The position numbers and the translations under genes are program-made. A DNA stretch of 64,000 nucleotides, from assembly GCA_000507305.1 (NCBI GenBank), contig DF239413.1, forward strand, positions 124,001-188,000. The letters run 5' to 3'. Below the pieces are notes generated by a model that was not told the DNA's origin, made no database searches, and saw nothing but the letters and a program-made list of their open reading frames with translations. Below, piece after piece: positions 42,427 through 54,697 of the stretch. The stretch is from Breviolum minutum Mf 1.05b.01 (lineage: Eukaryota > Sar > Dinophyceae > Suessiales > Symbiodiniaceae). How positions within the stretch are numbered: position 1 is the first letter of the stretch; every line of letters starts with the position of its first letter.

Positions 42427-42892
42427 ATGGTGTTATATACATAACCCCTATAAATGGCCGAAAATCAATGGGTTTCACTGGGGTTATAACTAACCCTTAT
42501 AGGGGAACTCCATTTCTAATGCTGATAGTGATGGGATTTTCCTTTCCCACTTGGGGGAAGCCATTTCATTAATTTGTTAATTGGGATGGCTTGGCAAACA
42601 TCTGAATGTTTTATTGGTTGAAGGTTGGGGGCAGTTTGTGAGACTACTTTTTATGGAGAGTATGACTAAGTCTTTGAAGTCAATGATTTTGAACCAAGTG
42701 ATAAGTGATCATAACCGTAGCAGTCTGAACAAAACCTGAGGTTGTTTTTCATGTTTTGTTGAAGTCAGGCAATACTTAGTAATGCTTAGTTGGTTTTAAG
42801 GTGGGCGAAACATTCTTTCCTGAAAGAAATCTTCTATGAAAAGGATTATCACATAAGGGGGATCCATTTAGAATAAGCTGAACCAACAAGAG

Positions 42893-43083
42893 CACCATTG
42901 ATTCAAGAAGCTGACGAATGGCCCACCTTTAGTGGGAGTTTGCCATCCTGGGGCCAATCAATGGAATGCTGGCGTACATTTTTATCCCTGGAATCCCTAA
43001 GAGATGCAAAACGACGAAAGGTTCGCAAAATGCTCCGGAAAGTGTTGGTTTCTGACATTTGGAAAAGGTTTCTGATTTACTAG
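42893..43083 (+). other. Coding-like segment ending in a stop
   Basis: The frame reads EADEWPTFSGSLPSWGQSME, CWRTFLSLESLRDAKRRKVR and KMLRKVLVSDIWKRFLIY, then a stop. The basic helical C-terminus is protein-like. No ATG near the start, so probably an exon. Confidence 0.35.
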
Positions 43084-45170
43084 GTGGTTTCATTTCCAAT
43101 ATTTTTTTGGAATTTTCCACCCAAAAATTGGGGCAAGATTTTCACCCACTTTTGACGAGCATATTTTTTCAACTCCTACAACCCACTGGCTCCCAACGCT
43201 CGCTCGCACATCCAGGTGGCACACACCACATAGGTCTTTTTCCCCACAGTCTAAATAGGCTATGAACTGGATTCCCATTTGTTTGGGTGAGGGGGAATTG
43301 TCTCAAGTGTGCTTTGAAGTCTGAGTTGTAACTGCTTTTTGGATCAAGAGCATGAACACTCTTCACATTAAGATAGAAACGTACCCCTTTCAACACAAAC
43401 ATCTACAGTCACCAGAAAAACTTGAAACCATCCCTTTGTTCGATGTGTAGATGTGGGCATTTTTCAGCTCTCGAAGGCAGCTTGGTTGTTGGTGCCAGCC
43501 CTGTTGGCTGGTGTGGCTGCTACAGGGGTCCCTTGGACAAGTGGAAAAAATTGTGTATAGATTGGATCTACTTTCCCGGGCCTCAGGGATGCTGGCTCCT
43601 CACCACCAGGATTGTTATATTTTCAGGATCGTGGATCCCTATACACCTTGATTTACCACTGTTAGTGGGTGGGGGGTGGATCCGATGTATACAATACTGA
43701 ACCATCAGAAAAAGCCTTATGTTGTATCATAGGATGTAGTGACGCGACCTTTTTTATTTTTTCCAATTTTCCATTAGAATGGTTTTCTGCGGAGACGTCG
43801 GGCTATATAAACATTCGATCAGACTGATGGTTTTGAGTGAGGAGGTGTTTTTTTCCTTTTGTAGATATGCTTGCATCCTTTGTAGTATAGGACAGTTTGG
43901 CGCATTTGTATCCGTTGGTGAAATTTTGTATATTTGTTTGTGTATATACATCTATGTAAATGCTGGAGTTTGGACATCTGTACACATAAATATCTGTTAA
44001 AAAAAAAACAACATAATTCCTAGGAGAATCACTCCGACACGCTGGTAGTTTGTTTCACCCAATACAACGTATGTTTATGGTAGGTCCTACATTCTTTGCC
44101 TTTAAGAGTCTGATAGTCCTGGGGATAGGACCTTCGTTAGTTGCGGGCTTGGGTGGCAAATTGAACGTTCAGAGTTTGCTGTTTTTTCTTTCAAGGGTAT
44201 ACCCAGAGAACTGGGAGGACAAACATGTTTGAGCATATCTGTGTCTTTCAGAATCAGAAGTTCAAAAAGTTTCATTGGTTTCCATTTGGTCTCCTGAAAT
44301 TAACGAGGTTTGGAGGGACCAACTCTTTTTTGGTCCTCCAAGACGTTGACACATCTTAGGTCAGCTTTTCTTTGGGTGAATCCACCTCCCACCTCAAAAA
44401 AAGGAATTTGCCTGAGTTTGCGGTCATATCTTCGCGATGTTTCCCTACTGTCAGGTGATCAGTTTTGAGAAGAGAGAATCCGTACAACCAGAGATATCAA
44501 GCCAGGGCATACGTTTTTCGTGGAGCTTTTCCGAATGGAAAATGGACAGATTGATTCATGGATTTTTTTTGGATCGATGATGAACTCAACTTCCTGGTGG
44601 ATCTCAACCTGAGGAATCCACCCAAAGTTCCACGGACTCCCAGGACGGGAAAATAAAACATTGTTTTCCAATGAAAGATGTGAATTCCATCCTAAGTGCT
44701 GGTTGTTTGTTTAGGATTGGGTTACAAGGGGGGACTTCCAATTTTTGCAACTGAGGCGATGGGAGGTATCATGGCTTGGTGTCGACGTTGCAGCAATGAT
44801 GAAGGTCTCGGTGGAAAAGGGGGGTATGGTGGGTTTTCCAGGTATCAAGGATGGTGAGTTGAAACTTACAAGGATTTTGTGAATGTCTTCAACAGCTAAC
44901 AGCTAAAAGAATTTTGGGGAGTTTTGGACATTTTTTTTGCAATTTTTAGGATGGGATATGATAAGACTGCATCAAAAGTTGGGGTCAGTCAGAGAATACA
45001 CTTCCGGGGCATCTCACCGACTTTCTTGAACGCCAGACCTTACTGAGCCAATGAGTTCGCCATCGGGAGAGAAACCCATTACGATCCAGGCGCGTGAAGC
45101 ATGGGTGAAGCTTAGGGGAAGAGGAGGAATGTTGCACTGTTGACTCTATGATGACGACAACTAGGACTAG
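43084..45170. other. Mostly non-coding stretch
   Basis: Short patches may be exons (about 43468-43540 with a hydrophobic LSKAAWLLVPALLAGVAATG frame after tttttcag; about 44095-44190; about 44740-44850). None can be assigned. Confidence 0.3.
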
Positions 45171-45171
45171 G

Positions 45172-45259
45172 ATGATGCTGATGCTGATGCTGACGCTGAC
45201 GCTGATGCTGATGCTGCTGCTGCTGCTGCTAATGCTGATGATGATGATGATGATGATGC

Positions 45260-45318
<59 letters not shown>

Positions 45319-45355
45319 CTGATGATGATGATGATGCTGATGATGATGCTGCTGC

Positions 45356-45393
<38 letters not shown>

Positions 45394-45486
45394 CTGCTGA
45401 TGATGATGATGCTGATGATGATGATGATGATGATGATGCTGCTGCTGATGATGATGATGCTGCTGATGATGATGACGATGATGACG
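45172..45486 (+). repeat. Imperfect (GAT)n/(GCT)n trinucleotide array
   Basis: About 105 triplets, mainly gat with interspersed gct. Long Met/Leu or Ile/Ser ORFs on the two strands are products of the repeat. Confidence 0.95.
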
Positions 45487-45930
45487 ACTGTCATGGTCCG
45501 GGTCATGTTAATAATGGTCATGGTCATGGTCATGCTGGTGTGATGGTACTGCTGATGCTGACGGTGATGTCCAAGACATAGTGGAATACTGGATAGTTTT
45601 TCCCTAGGCAATACCGAGGGTCATGGCAATATTTTAACACCAGGATTCAGGTGACTTTCGAGTTGTCATGAACGTTGCCAGAAGCTCCATAGATCAATCA
45701 TGCACCCTACCTTTCTAACTAGCAGCAGGTTGGCATTAAAGGGTGCTTCGAAAAAATTGATTCAAGAACAGTGGTTTTGGATCCCAGCAGGATTCCCCCA
45801 GTGTCCTTGCATTTTATCCAAGGTTTGGTATCAAAGGATGATTGTTTTGGTAGAAGGGTGGTGAGTAGGTACTATATGTAACTTGGTATCGAGCCAGTCA
45901 TGGATTTGCATAACTAGTAGAAGGGGTTCC

Positions 45931-46032
45931 TACTGTTGATGGCTGAAATCCGGCGAGAAAACCAGTTGAGGTTGGTAGTTGTAATCCCATTATCTATAAG
46001 GTGGTTGTTTGGGATTTCTTCCATCAACAGTG
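45931..46032 (+). mobile_element. MITE family 1, shorter copy
   Basis: Begins tactgttgatgg, contains gaaatccggcgagaaaacca and ggtggttgtttgggatttct, ends ccatcaacagtg. Internal deletion relative to 41074-41193. Confidence 0.8.
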
Positions 46033-46665
46033 TGAACAGTTGGAATGACTATTCAAAACAAAAGGGACCTTTTTTTGATCATGAAACGGGTTTATTCCCC
46101 ACAGGAATCATGACAAAAGGGTATGGACAGACCTGACAGCCTTGGAAGCCAAAAATTGGAGTGTCAGGTTGTGCCTGTGGCTTGGGAAACTCAGATGTTG
46201 GTTGATCTAAGGATGGAGTTTTTACTGCCACAATTTTTTTTTACCTCCTTCTGTCATATTTCTAAAAGGTCTTGGACGCATTTTTTTAAAAAATATCTTC
46301 GAAATTCCTATTTTCAGATTCACCCAGTTAAGTTGTGTGACCTGCACTCCCCAAGTCTGGAAGATTTTTTTCTTTTAACTTTCAACCATGCAAAGCCCCT
46401 GACAAAAAAAGGGTAGCTGTAGCCAGGGGAGAGTTGATTTTTTGGTTCTGGGGCAACAAAAAAATCCAACAACAAAATAAAAAAGGTTCACTACTCCAAG
46501 ACCCTGCAGTTTAGGGTCAAGTGCTGGCTGGAAAAGGTGTCCGAAAACACGGCGAAAAAGGTCACAAAGTGGGTTTTCCAAAAACCCTAAGGGGGGCCAA
46601 AACAAATTCATTGGAAAATCTGCTGGGCAGTGGGGACAACCACATACACAAATTTATTACCTATC

Positions 46666-46769
46666 CAACCAACCAACCAACCAACCACCTTGCCAACCAA
46701 CCAGCCAGCCAACCAACCAGCCAACCAACCAGCCAACCAACCAACCAACCAACCAACCAACCAACCAAC
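46666..46769 (+). repeat. (CCAA)n tetranucleotide array with variants
   Basis: aacc units interspersed with agcc and acctt variants, about 25 units. Confidence 0.9.
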
Positions 46770-46938
46770 CCATCCAAGCCCTGTTTTTGAGGCTTCAAAT
46801 CCATCAGTTTCTTCCATGGTCTCAGTGTCTTCAGCACCAGACCTGACTGAAACCGAGTGAAGTTGGTCAGGTGTTGAGAGGTTCCCGCGGGATGGTAGGA
46901 AAAGGGTAGAATGGAATTGGAAATGAAGGTTAGTGTTT

Positions 46939-47046
46939 ATACCTTAAGGTCAAAATAGATGGCACAGATACCGAAAGGTAGGTAATGTAAAGGATCCTTA
47001 TAAACCAATATGTAGGGACTGTGCCATGTACTTTTCAATTACTGTA
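46939..47046 (+). mobile_element. MITE family 2, copy 2
   Basis: Matches 37512-37621 end to end, including agatggcacagataccgaaa and the gggactgtgccat right arm. Confidence 0.75.
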
Positions 47047-47731
47047 GTTTTTTTTTGGGGATGGGTTGGTTGTTTGGATGGGTTGATTTTTTGTTGATTG
47101 GTTGATGTTGATAGTTTTTTTTCGTGGTTGGGTTGATTGGTTGGTTGTTTGGTTGTGAAATGTTTCTATGTCAACGTCACAATGTCAATTCATTTTGTGT
47201 GTGGAAGCCATCATCAGTAGTGTGTACCTTTTTCGTGCGGGTTGAATGAACGATAAAAGTCATGTTGAAAAAGGTAGTACCCCCCTGAAAACTAACATGA
47301 CATTGGAATACAAGCATTTTAATAGGAGATACATTTTCAACTGGGACAAAATCTGATGCCGCTTTGAAGATTTTCCGGAACGTTTCCGGAACTTGATCTT
47401 GAACATCCCTACCCCGCAAAACCTTCCCAAGAACCTGTCTCGGAACCTTCCCAAGAACCTTCCCTGGAACCGTCGCACACATTCGAGAAGAACAGTTCGC
47501 TGTTCTTGCTGCGTGCTCAGAGAGACGTTTGCATAAATTTGCACTTGCTCATCAAGTTTTTCCGAATTGGTGAAGATAGCAGAGTAGGAGAAACATGTTT
47601 TTCAGTGGATTTCTACGAGTTTGTTTGATTTGTATTGAATTTCTTGGTCATCCGGCCTTGCTGCTCAAGTTGTTTTTTCGGGTCTCCCAAGTTTGAGCAT
47701 CCTGCATCCCTCAGTAGCAACAGACTCCCAG

Positions 47732-49642
47732 ATGACTTCTCCTGGCGCAGGAGTTCTCGTCGATGCTGAGATCTTCAACAATGGCATGAGTTGCTTGAGC
47801 AGCAACTTGCATATAGACGCAAAGGACGATTCTTCTGACTGCAAGTTCAAGGGAAAGGTCATTCATCGTCCCAGCTCGGACTACAAAGTCTATGTCGGTG
47901 CTGGTGCCAATGTGCAGACTGAGGGTAAAGATGCGACTGATGCATCACGCTACAATGCTGCTGCTTATTGCTATGGAATGTCTACCTGGCCAGAGCGCGC
48001 TTCCCCCAAGTCCTTCTACTTTGCGGAGGATTTGGAAGATGTGAAGACTGCCATGAAGATGGCTTGCCAGAGAGGTGTTTCCATAGCAATCCGCACAGGT
48101 CGACATGCTTATGGCTGTGCTTCTTCTAGCACCGGTGACAACATTGTGCTGGATGTAATGTCCACCTTCCGATACCGGAACTATGACAAGGAGACAGATT
48201 TGGTCACCATGGGTGTCAGTTGGCAGATTGGGGAAATGTGTGAGTGGCTGGGAGGATTGGAGCGCAAGGATGGTGCAAAGGGTGCCTTTGTTCCACATGG
48301 AGAGTGTGCAAAGGTTCACATTGGTGGCCACGCACAATCAGGAGGTTACTCGCCCTTCTGTGGACGCTCTTTCGGCTTCTTTGTGGATCACATCGTTTCC
48401 TTCAAATTGGTGTTGCCGCCTCAAGTCCCTGATGGAGAGCCAGAAGAGGTTTGTGTCACGCAACCAGAAGCTGGCAAGACGGATGCTCGCAATGATGAAC
48501 TTTATTGGGCTGTGCGTGGAGGTTGTCCTGGTGCTTTTGGTGTGCTTTATGAAATCACCTTGAAACCATTGTGGGATGCAGATTATCCACATAGCAGGAC
48601 CAAGTTCTGGGTCTTGAGTTATAGCAAGGAAAATTTGAAGCGAGTGCTCAAGCTTACCCTCGAGTACTGTGCCGAGAAGATGCCAAATGACTACAACCTT
48701 TGGTGTTGCACCGCAGCTGGCTGCAGCCCCTTCCTGTCTCAAAACACAGGCATTGATGCCCAGATCAGCAAGTTACATCCTGATTTGAACCCCGAAGTGG
48801 ACCCAACCTCACGAGTCATTGCTGTGGGTGCCACCTACACCAACCTCTCTGGAGCCAATAGGACAGAAGCAGAAGCAAAGGAAGTAGATGAATTCTTTGG
48901 CAACATTGACAGGTTGATGAATGTTGGCTATGGCGATGCCCTTCGTTTGTTTGGACAGAACTTGCTTTGCATGGCAATGCACCCTCGAATCCTTGGATTT
49001 GGCCGGTTGTTGTCCAAACTTCTTCACCCAGGAGAGAGCGTCCCTTTGTCCCTTGGTGCTCGTGTCACAGTGCAGATGGGTGGCAAACGGAGTCAAAACA
49101 ATCCGTATGTCTTGGGATCATACCTGTCGTGTCGCAGTGACTTTCCTGAAGAATTTATTCATTGGAATGTGGACACCATGGATGAATTCTCTCCTGCTGA
49201 TGGAGTTTATCATGACTTTCAGTGGCTCTGCATGGGCGGTGTGATGAACGAGTCGAGAGACAATGCCATGCCACACCGTAGTGTACAATTGTTCTGCTTC
49301 TTTTGCATCCATTATGATACGGTGCAGAACAAGAAAGCAGTGACAGAGCCGAAGAAACTTGCCCATGCCAACATGGAAAAGCTGCAGAAGGGCTTGATCG
49401 GCGATGAAGAGCATGGCTGGAGCAATGGATACCTGCAAGGGAACAAGCAGTACATGGCATTTCCCAATCATCATCATGTTTTGGATGATGCTGTCCCAAT
49501 TTTCTTTGACAATGAAAAGACCTATGAGCGTCTCTTGAGGTTGAAACGCCAGCTTGATCCCATGGATGTCCTCACCGCCAACACATGGATGCTGGGAGCC
49601 ACGCGCAAATTCGCGTCGGCGTCCGGAGCCTGCGCAAATTAG
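47732..49642 (+). CDS. FAD-linked oxidase, berberine-bridge-enzyme-like, intronless (636 aa)
   Basis: Single exon from the first in-frame ATG (47732). The frame is open back to 47639 without another ATG. Residues about 85-255 form a PCMH-type FAD-binding domain: VSIAIRTGRHAYG with H125, and GECAKVHIGGHAQSGGY with C192. In the berberine bridge enzyme family the equivalent His and Cys can both bind FAD covalently; here both are present, so bicovalent attachment is plausible but unproven. DELYWAVRGGCPGAFGVLYE is the conserved FAD-domain end. The C-terminal BBE segment is TYERLLRLKRQLDPMDVLTA (from 597). It is slightly longer than the usual 500-560 residues. Family members oxidise alcohols, sugars or alkaloid-type substrates with O2; the substrate here cannot be predicted. 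No clear signal peptide. Lack of introns contrasts with the PARP gene. Confidence 0.85.
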   Translation: MTSPGAGVLVDAEIFNNGMSCLSSNLHIDAKDDSSDCKFKGKVIHRPSSDYKVYVGAGANVQTEGKDATDASRYNAAAYCYGMSTWPERASPKSFYFAEDLEDVKTAMKMACQRGVSIAIRTGRHAYGCASSSTGDNIVLDVMSTFRYRNYDKETDLVTMGVSWQIGEMCEWLGGLERKDGAKGAFVPHGECAKVHIGGHAQSGGYSPFCGRSFGFFVDHIVSFKLVLPPQVPDGEPEEVCVTQPEAGKTDARNDELYWAVRGGCPGAFGVLYEITLKPLWDADYPHSRTKFWVLSYSKENLKRVLKLTLEYCAEKMPNDYNLWCCTAAGCSPFLSQNTGIDAQISKLHPDLNPEVDPTSRVIAVGATYTNLSGANRTEAEAKEVDEFFGNIDRLMNVGYGDALRLFGQNLLCMAMHPRILGFGRLLSKLLHPGESVPLSLGARVTVQMGGKRSQNNPYVLGSYLSCRSDFPEEFIHWNVDTMDEFSPADGVYHDFQWLCMGGVMNESRDNAMPHRSVQLFCFFCIHYDTVQNKKAVTEPKKLAHANMEKLQKGLIGDEEHGWSNGYLQGNKQYMAFPNHHHVLDDAVPIFFDNEKTYERLLRLKRQLDPMDVLTANTWMLGATRKFASASGACAN

Positions 49643-49724
49643 TTTCTTGATCTTTTCATCCATTTCATTTGTTTCCGTCCGGTTGGGACAAACATATCTA
49701 TGTTTTCATCAGTTTCATTCCGGG

Positions 49725-49925
49725 ATGGCATCTATAAGTTGCCTCTTGGAAGAGGAATTTGATGGAACTTCTAGCTCCTCTGTGCTGCTTGGCGAGGCCC
49801 TTTTGAGGGCGAGACCTTCATTCGCTGTGCAGCGATCAGATGTTGCTGAAACGCGGAATCAGATGTTTCAGAATCAGAAGTCGCTAGACGTCGCTTGTAA
49901 ATGTGAAAATAGGGCACTGCTTTGA
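49725..49925 (+). CDS. Small hypothetical ORF, 66 aa, downstream of the FAD oxidase
   Basis: Begins at ATG 49725, 83 bases after the oxidase stop, and reads MASISCLLEEEFDGTSSSSV, LLGEALLRARPSFAVQRSDV, AETRNQMFQNQKSLDV and CKCENRALL. Composition is protein-like. It may be a separate small gene, a remnant of a tandem transcript, or chance within the 3' UTR. Confidence 0.3.
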   Translation: MASISCLLEEEFDGTSSSSVLLGEALLRARPSFAVQRSDVAETRNQMFQNQKSLDVACKCENRALL

Positions 49926-51461
49926 AGCGAATGCTTTGAATCCTAGGATTCTGAGACTTTGATGCCTAGGATTTGTCTCCTTGTCAAGAGCCTTTCACAT
50001 CCTGAGACTTCTTTCCTACCTTTTTGCATCGCTGTACCCGCCCAGAATCCAGCATTGAGCCTTTGGGAGCTCTCAGACTGGATCCCAGATCATTGGCATT
50101 CTTATGAATCGCGCCTTGCCTTTTGAAAGGTTGAAGATGTTCAAAGCATAGGAAAGTCGAATTGAGGTTGTCTTGGTGACTTGGTGATGTAGATGATCAA
50201 CTTTATGTTATGTCTTTTCTGGGAGAATGGCGTCGTTCAAGGCCTCGGAAGCTTGTGCAATGCCAGTTGAGTGCAATGCCCCGGCCCGATTCTTAACAAT
50301 ACTTTTTAATCCAAAATGATATTATTGCGGTTCTTGTTTCCTTGCATGCAAATGTGATGATGTACTTGAAGGGCACTATGCAGAGCGACTTGAAAAGAGC
50401 ACCGGGGATAGGGAGATGAAGTCTTTGAAATTATTTTCAAATGATGTTTTAGTTGATTCAATTGCTATTAGGACATGCTAAGACGAACTTCACAAGGGTG
50501 TTGCATATTTTGCTTCGTTTGTTAAGTCAGGTGATCTTCAGTGGAGTGTGCTGCTTGCCGCAACTTTGGCTATCAGTGCATTCTTCATGGTTGACGCTGG
50601 CAGTTCGGATGATTCTGGAATCCCTCAAAACCAGCGAGAAACCACGAAAGATATTCTGACTGATGGGTCTATTTTCATTTCTCCAACCAATCATAGAAAG
50701 TTGAAACAGAGGTTCCAACTCAAGACTTGTTGAGTTGTCTTGCAGAAAATGGCCAAAAAATCCGTTTCGGACCATGATTTTTTAAATATAAATGACATCA
50801 TAGATGCCTGATGCCTATGATCTGATGAAGTCCCAGATTCCTACTGTTGCTTGAAGCTTTTTGGTGATGGGTCAGCGGGTCAGGCAAAATTTCCATCACG
50901 GCTTCGACTGGCAGCCGTGAGGGTTTTTACCAAATTGGTTTCACTGGTGCCAAACGGGCGCCCAACATTCCCTGAGACATTGGAAAAATAGCTGATGTCG
51001 AAACACTTTGAACATCATCAAAGGACAGTTGAAATAGACTCAATTTTTATCAATTTCTAATTTGCACACACCAAAAACACTAAAAAAAATCAAAACAAAC
51101 AAATCATCAAATCTTTAGTTCAATGGCCATTTTTGGCCTTATCACCAAATGAATTCCATCAGTTCCATCAGAAATGTGTTTTTATCAAATTTCAAACTCG
51201 TCCTTTAGCCAAGTCGTAAAGGTGTCAATTTTTGGTGCCGCCTACCCAGCTGGTTTTCAAGCAAGGTATTGAGAAGGGTTTAGTTGGATACATTCAAAAA
51301 TCCAACAACCGGTGTTTTTGTGTTTCTCTTTTACTCAAACCTTTTTTGTGTGTGTTTTTTGGTTAATATTCGTATATTAGATGCAATCTCAAGTAATAAA
51401 AGTGTAAATATCTTACCAAATGAAACGTCAACCCGTTCTTGAAATCTTCCCTTGAAAACAG
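49926..51461. other. Non-coding stretch
   Basis: No convincing coding or repeat feature. 50920-51180 contains A-rich patches. Confidence 0.45.
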
Positions 51462-51561
51462 GGTTCTCAAGTGGCACACGTCCCTTGAGCTACCACCCGA
51501 CTCTGTGAGAGCTACAGAACCCTTGATTCATGGCATTGTGGACAACGATGCGCACACAGCG
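51462..51561 (+). other. Candidate 100-nt exon
   Basis: The acceptor cttgaaaacag|g and donor GCG|GTACTG enclose an open frame VLKWHTSLELPPDSVRATEP and LIHGIVDNDAHTA. Confidence 0.35.
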
Positions 51562-51639
51562 GTACTGGTTTCCCGGTTCCCCATCGTTTCGTTGAAATTT
51601 TATCACTTTCCTACAAACATGTTGGTTGAGTGTTGATAT

Positions 51640-52260
51640 AGGTTCTTATTTGATGGGTGTTGATGTAAAGAGTCTTTTTGTGAAGATGCAACATTGTGAC
51701 TTGCAACATTCTGTTTTGAGAAAGTGCACTCAATCGGAGTTCCTGTAGAGGTTACAGTGTCCCCACTATTCATTTGCTTGGATCTCACGTATGGTTGTGA
51801 TGCATCCTTGCCCTTAAAGATCACTATTGAGGTGTGCATCTTTCCAGGTCCACAACACTACATCCGCTGCTAAGTGTTTCCGTGCCCAATGAGAAGTGGT
51901 TCTATGCTCTCTGTGACAGAAGCTAGCTTGCCACGAATCCTGAAGTGAATGTTCCAGATGATGACAGAGTCAGCTTCAGATCGGCTTGAGAAGGATTCAG
52001 CTAAAATATCTCTCATTGTTGATGAGAATAGTAAATGCAACAAGCCCTTCCTCTCTGAAGTACAGCTCCCTCAGAAGGGCAGAGAGGAGGTTGCAACTGC
52101 ATGCCCGAACAGATGAAGAGAAGCTAGTATGGGCAATGGAAACCTTTAAGAGTGGTGCTTTTTAGAGAAATTCAATTTCCAATTGGGAAAAACAGAATGG
52201 ATCTGTTTGGATCTAGCGTTGCTCGATGCCATCCTACATAGAAAGCCATCCTGCATACAA
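51640..52260 (+). other. Region with broken coding-like patches
   Basis: Around 51870-52110 alternate frames read VSVPNEKWFYALCDRS and SLIVDENSKCNKPFLSEVQL, separated by stops and frame changes. This resembles a decayed gene, unrecognised. Confidence 0.25.
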
Positions 52261-52261
52261 A

Positions 52262-53725
52262 ATGCGGCTAAACATATATGATTATAATAATATTAGAAAT
52301 ATGATTGAGAAATTCCTTATTTCAAAATTTTATAAAATCGAAATATTTCGATTTTTAGAATTTAACTAATTTATTTTTTTTTATTTCTAAGATAACATGA
52401 TTTCTTTTATTAAAATCTAATATTATTATTTTGTTTGAATAATATCTAAAAAAATAAATACTAATATATTTTGAAAAATAAAATAAGAATAATATTTAAT
52501 TATTGATATAGAAACAATTTGAATATTAATAATTCTTAATTTAAAATATAAAATATTTATATATTATTAATTATTGATATAAAAATGATTTGAATATTAA
52601 TAATTCTTAATTTGAAATATAAAATATTTATATATTATTAATTATTGATATAAAAATGATTTGAATATTAATAATTCTTAATTTGAAATATAAAATATTT
52701 ATATATTATTAATTATTGATATAAAAATGATTTGAATATTAATAATTCTTAATTTGAAATATAAAATATTTATATATTATTAATTATTGATATAAAAATG
52801 ATTTGAATATTAATAATTCTTAATTTGAAATATAAAATATTTATATATTATTAATTATTGATATAAAAATGATTTGAATATTAATAATTCTTAATTTGAA
52901 ATATAAAATATTTATATATTATTAATTATTGATATAAAAATGATTTGAATATTAATAATTCTTAATTTGAAATATAAAATATTTATATATTATTAATTAT
53001 TGATATAAAAATGATTTGAATATTAATAATTCTTAATTTGAAATATAAAATATTTATATATTATTAATTATTGATATAAAAATGATTTGAATATTAATAA
53101 TTCTTAATTTGAAATATAAAATATTTATATATTATTAATTATTGATATAAAAATGATTTGAATATTAATAATTCTTAATTTGAAATATAAAATATTTATA
53201 TATTATTAATTATTGATATAAAAATGATTTGAATATTAATAATTCTTAATTTGAAATATAAAATATTTATATATTATTAATTATTGATATAAAAATGATT
53301 TGAATATTAATAATTCTTAATTTGAAATATAAAATATTTATATATTATTAATTATTGATATAAAAATGATTTGAATATTAATAATTCTTAATTTGAAATA
53401 TAAAATATTTATATATTATTAATTATTGATATAAAAATGATTTGAATATTAATAATTCTTAATTTGAAATATAAAATATTTATATATTATTAATTATTGA
53501 TATAAAAATGATTTGAATATTAATAATTCTTAATTNATTATATTTAATAAATATATTTATAATATAAAATTATTAAAAATCAATCAATAAATTAATTATC
53601 TATTATCTATATAGATATTAACAAAAAAAATATATATTTTAAATTATTATTATTATTTTTTTCATTAATTAATAATGATTATTATAATCAAATAATTATT
53701 CATATTTCTATATTTTATTTTCTTT
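52262..53725. other. Extremely AT-rich island
   Basis: About 1.46 kb with almost no G or C, set between ordinary flanks (left ...gcatacaaaatgcggctaaa, right gggaaggccagctgaaacgc). It contains the 71 bp satellite plus non-repetitive AT-rich shoulders. No coding potential. Confidence 0.9.
52500..53535 (+). repeat. 71-bp AT-rich tandem repeat, about 14.6 copies
   Basis: The marker ttattgatat recurs at 52500, 52571, 52642, 52713 and onward every 71 bp to an N at 53536. By my count the consensus unit contains only five G/C bases. The first unit differs (agaaacaa for aaaaatga); later ones look identical. Internal palindromes such as gaatattaataattc are present. The N suggests the true array is longer. 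Confidence 0.95.
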
Positions 53726-54650
53726 GGGAAGGCCAGCTGAAACGCATGCTCGTTGCCTCCAGATCCTTTAGTGCTATCTCCATCTCTCGGCTAAGGCCTA
53801 GTTGGCCTCCACAGCGTTCAAGGTGTAGGCTCTGGATAGGTCAGATTATTTTGTGGATCGTTGTTATATGAGCCGTTCAATAAGAAAATGAACATGTTAG
53901 TTTGGTAGCCAAATATAGCCAATCTATTAGAAGAGAGGGTCATCTACCTGAGTAGGGAAGAAAATGAAAGATATTCCAAATAAAAATCTATCATCTATCT
54001 AATTGGCTAGAGAAACAAAGTGTAAACTTTAAAAACACACCCTATTTGGGAGGATCCCTTCCATTCTGAACAAGCTCTCACGTAGTGGTTGCAACACATT
54101 CAATACTCTTTTGATCCCTTGTGTCATCCACCTTCCATCAGGGAATCAATTGCTAGGGTGGCTTCGCATGGCATGGCATGATCACGCATGATCGAATTTC
54201 GCATATCATTACTTTCACCATTTCCATCCACTTATACACGAACCTGATTTAAGGCACGTGGCTCTTCAGTGACCTCTTCTGGCGGTTGTCGGCTGTCTCG
54301 AATGGTGATACCCCCAAAAAAACCTCATTTTACCAAGCTAGACACAGCAAGGATACCAACAAACTCAAATAACATCGAAAATTTGTGATCCCAAACTTTT
54401 CTTACAATAAATGCATGGACCTTTTTTGCCCCCCTCAGGTGGCTTAAATGCAGGTTGGATAGCTGCCACACCCTATCCCATCTATCCCACCAGTAGGTGG
54501 ATACAAGGATCACACTTTGAGGATTTCATGCTCAGAATCGAATTGCGTTGTTTCATCAATAGACTTACTCCGGGGTGAAGCAGCAAATGACAAGTTATTT
54601 TGCCTGATACTCGGCCTCTGCACAAAATGTCTGCACACCTTGTGCCTGGG
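53726..54650. other. Mostly non-coding stretch
   Basis: One open frame at 54517-54600 (ISCSESNCVVSSIDLLRGEA) may be an exon. Otherwise nothing clear. Confidence 0.35.
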
Positions 54651-54651
54651 G

Positions 54652-54697
<46 letters not shown>

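Noticed and set aside
44985-45611. Long Ile/Ser (minus) and Met/Leu (plus) ORFs
   Set aside because: Pure products of the GAT/GCT trinucleotide array.
47693-47731. Start of the FAD oxidase at a TTG at 47693
   Set aside because: Eukaryotic initiation at TTG is unlikely. The first ATG in frame is 47732 and loses no domain.
52262-53725. Organellar genome fragment
   Set aside because: No mitochondrial or plastid gene fragment is readable in it. It is dominated by one tandem repeat, so satellite is the simpler description. Organellar origin of the shoulders is not excluded.
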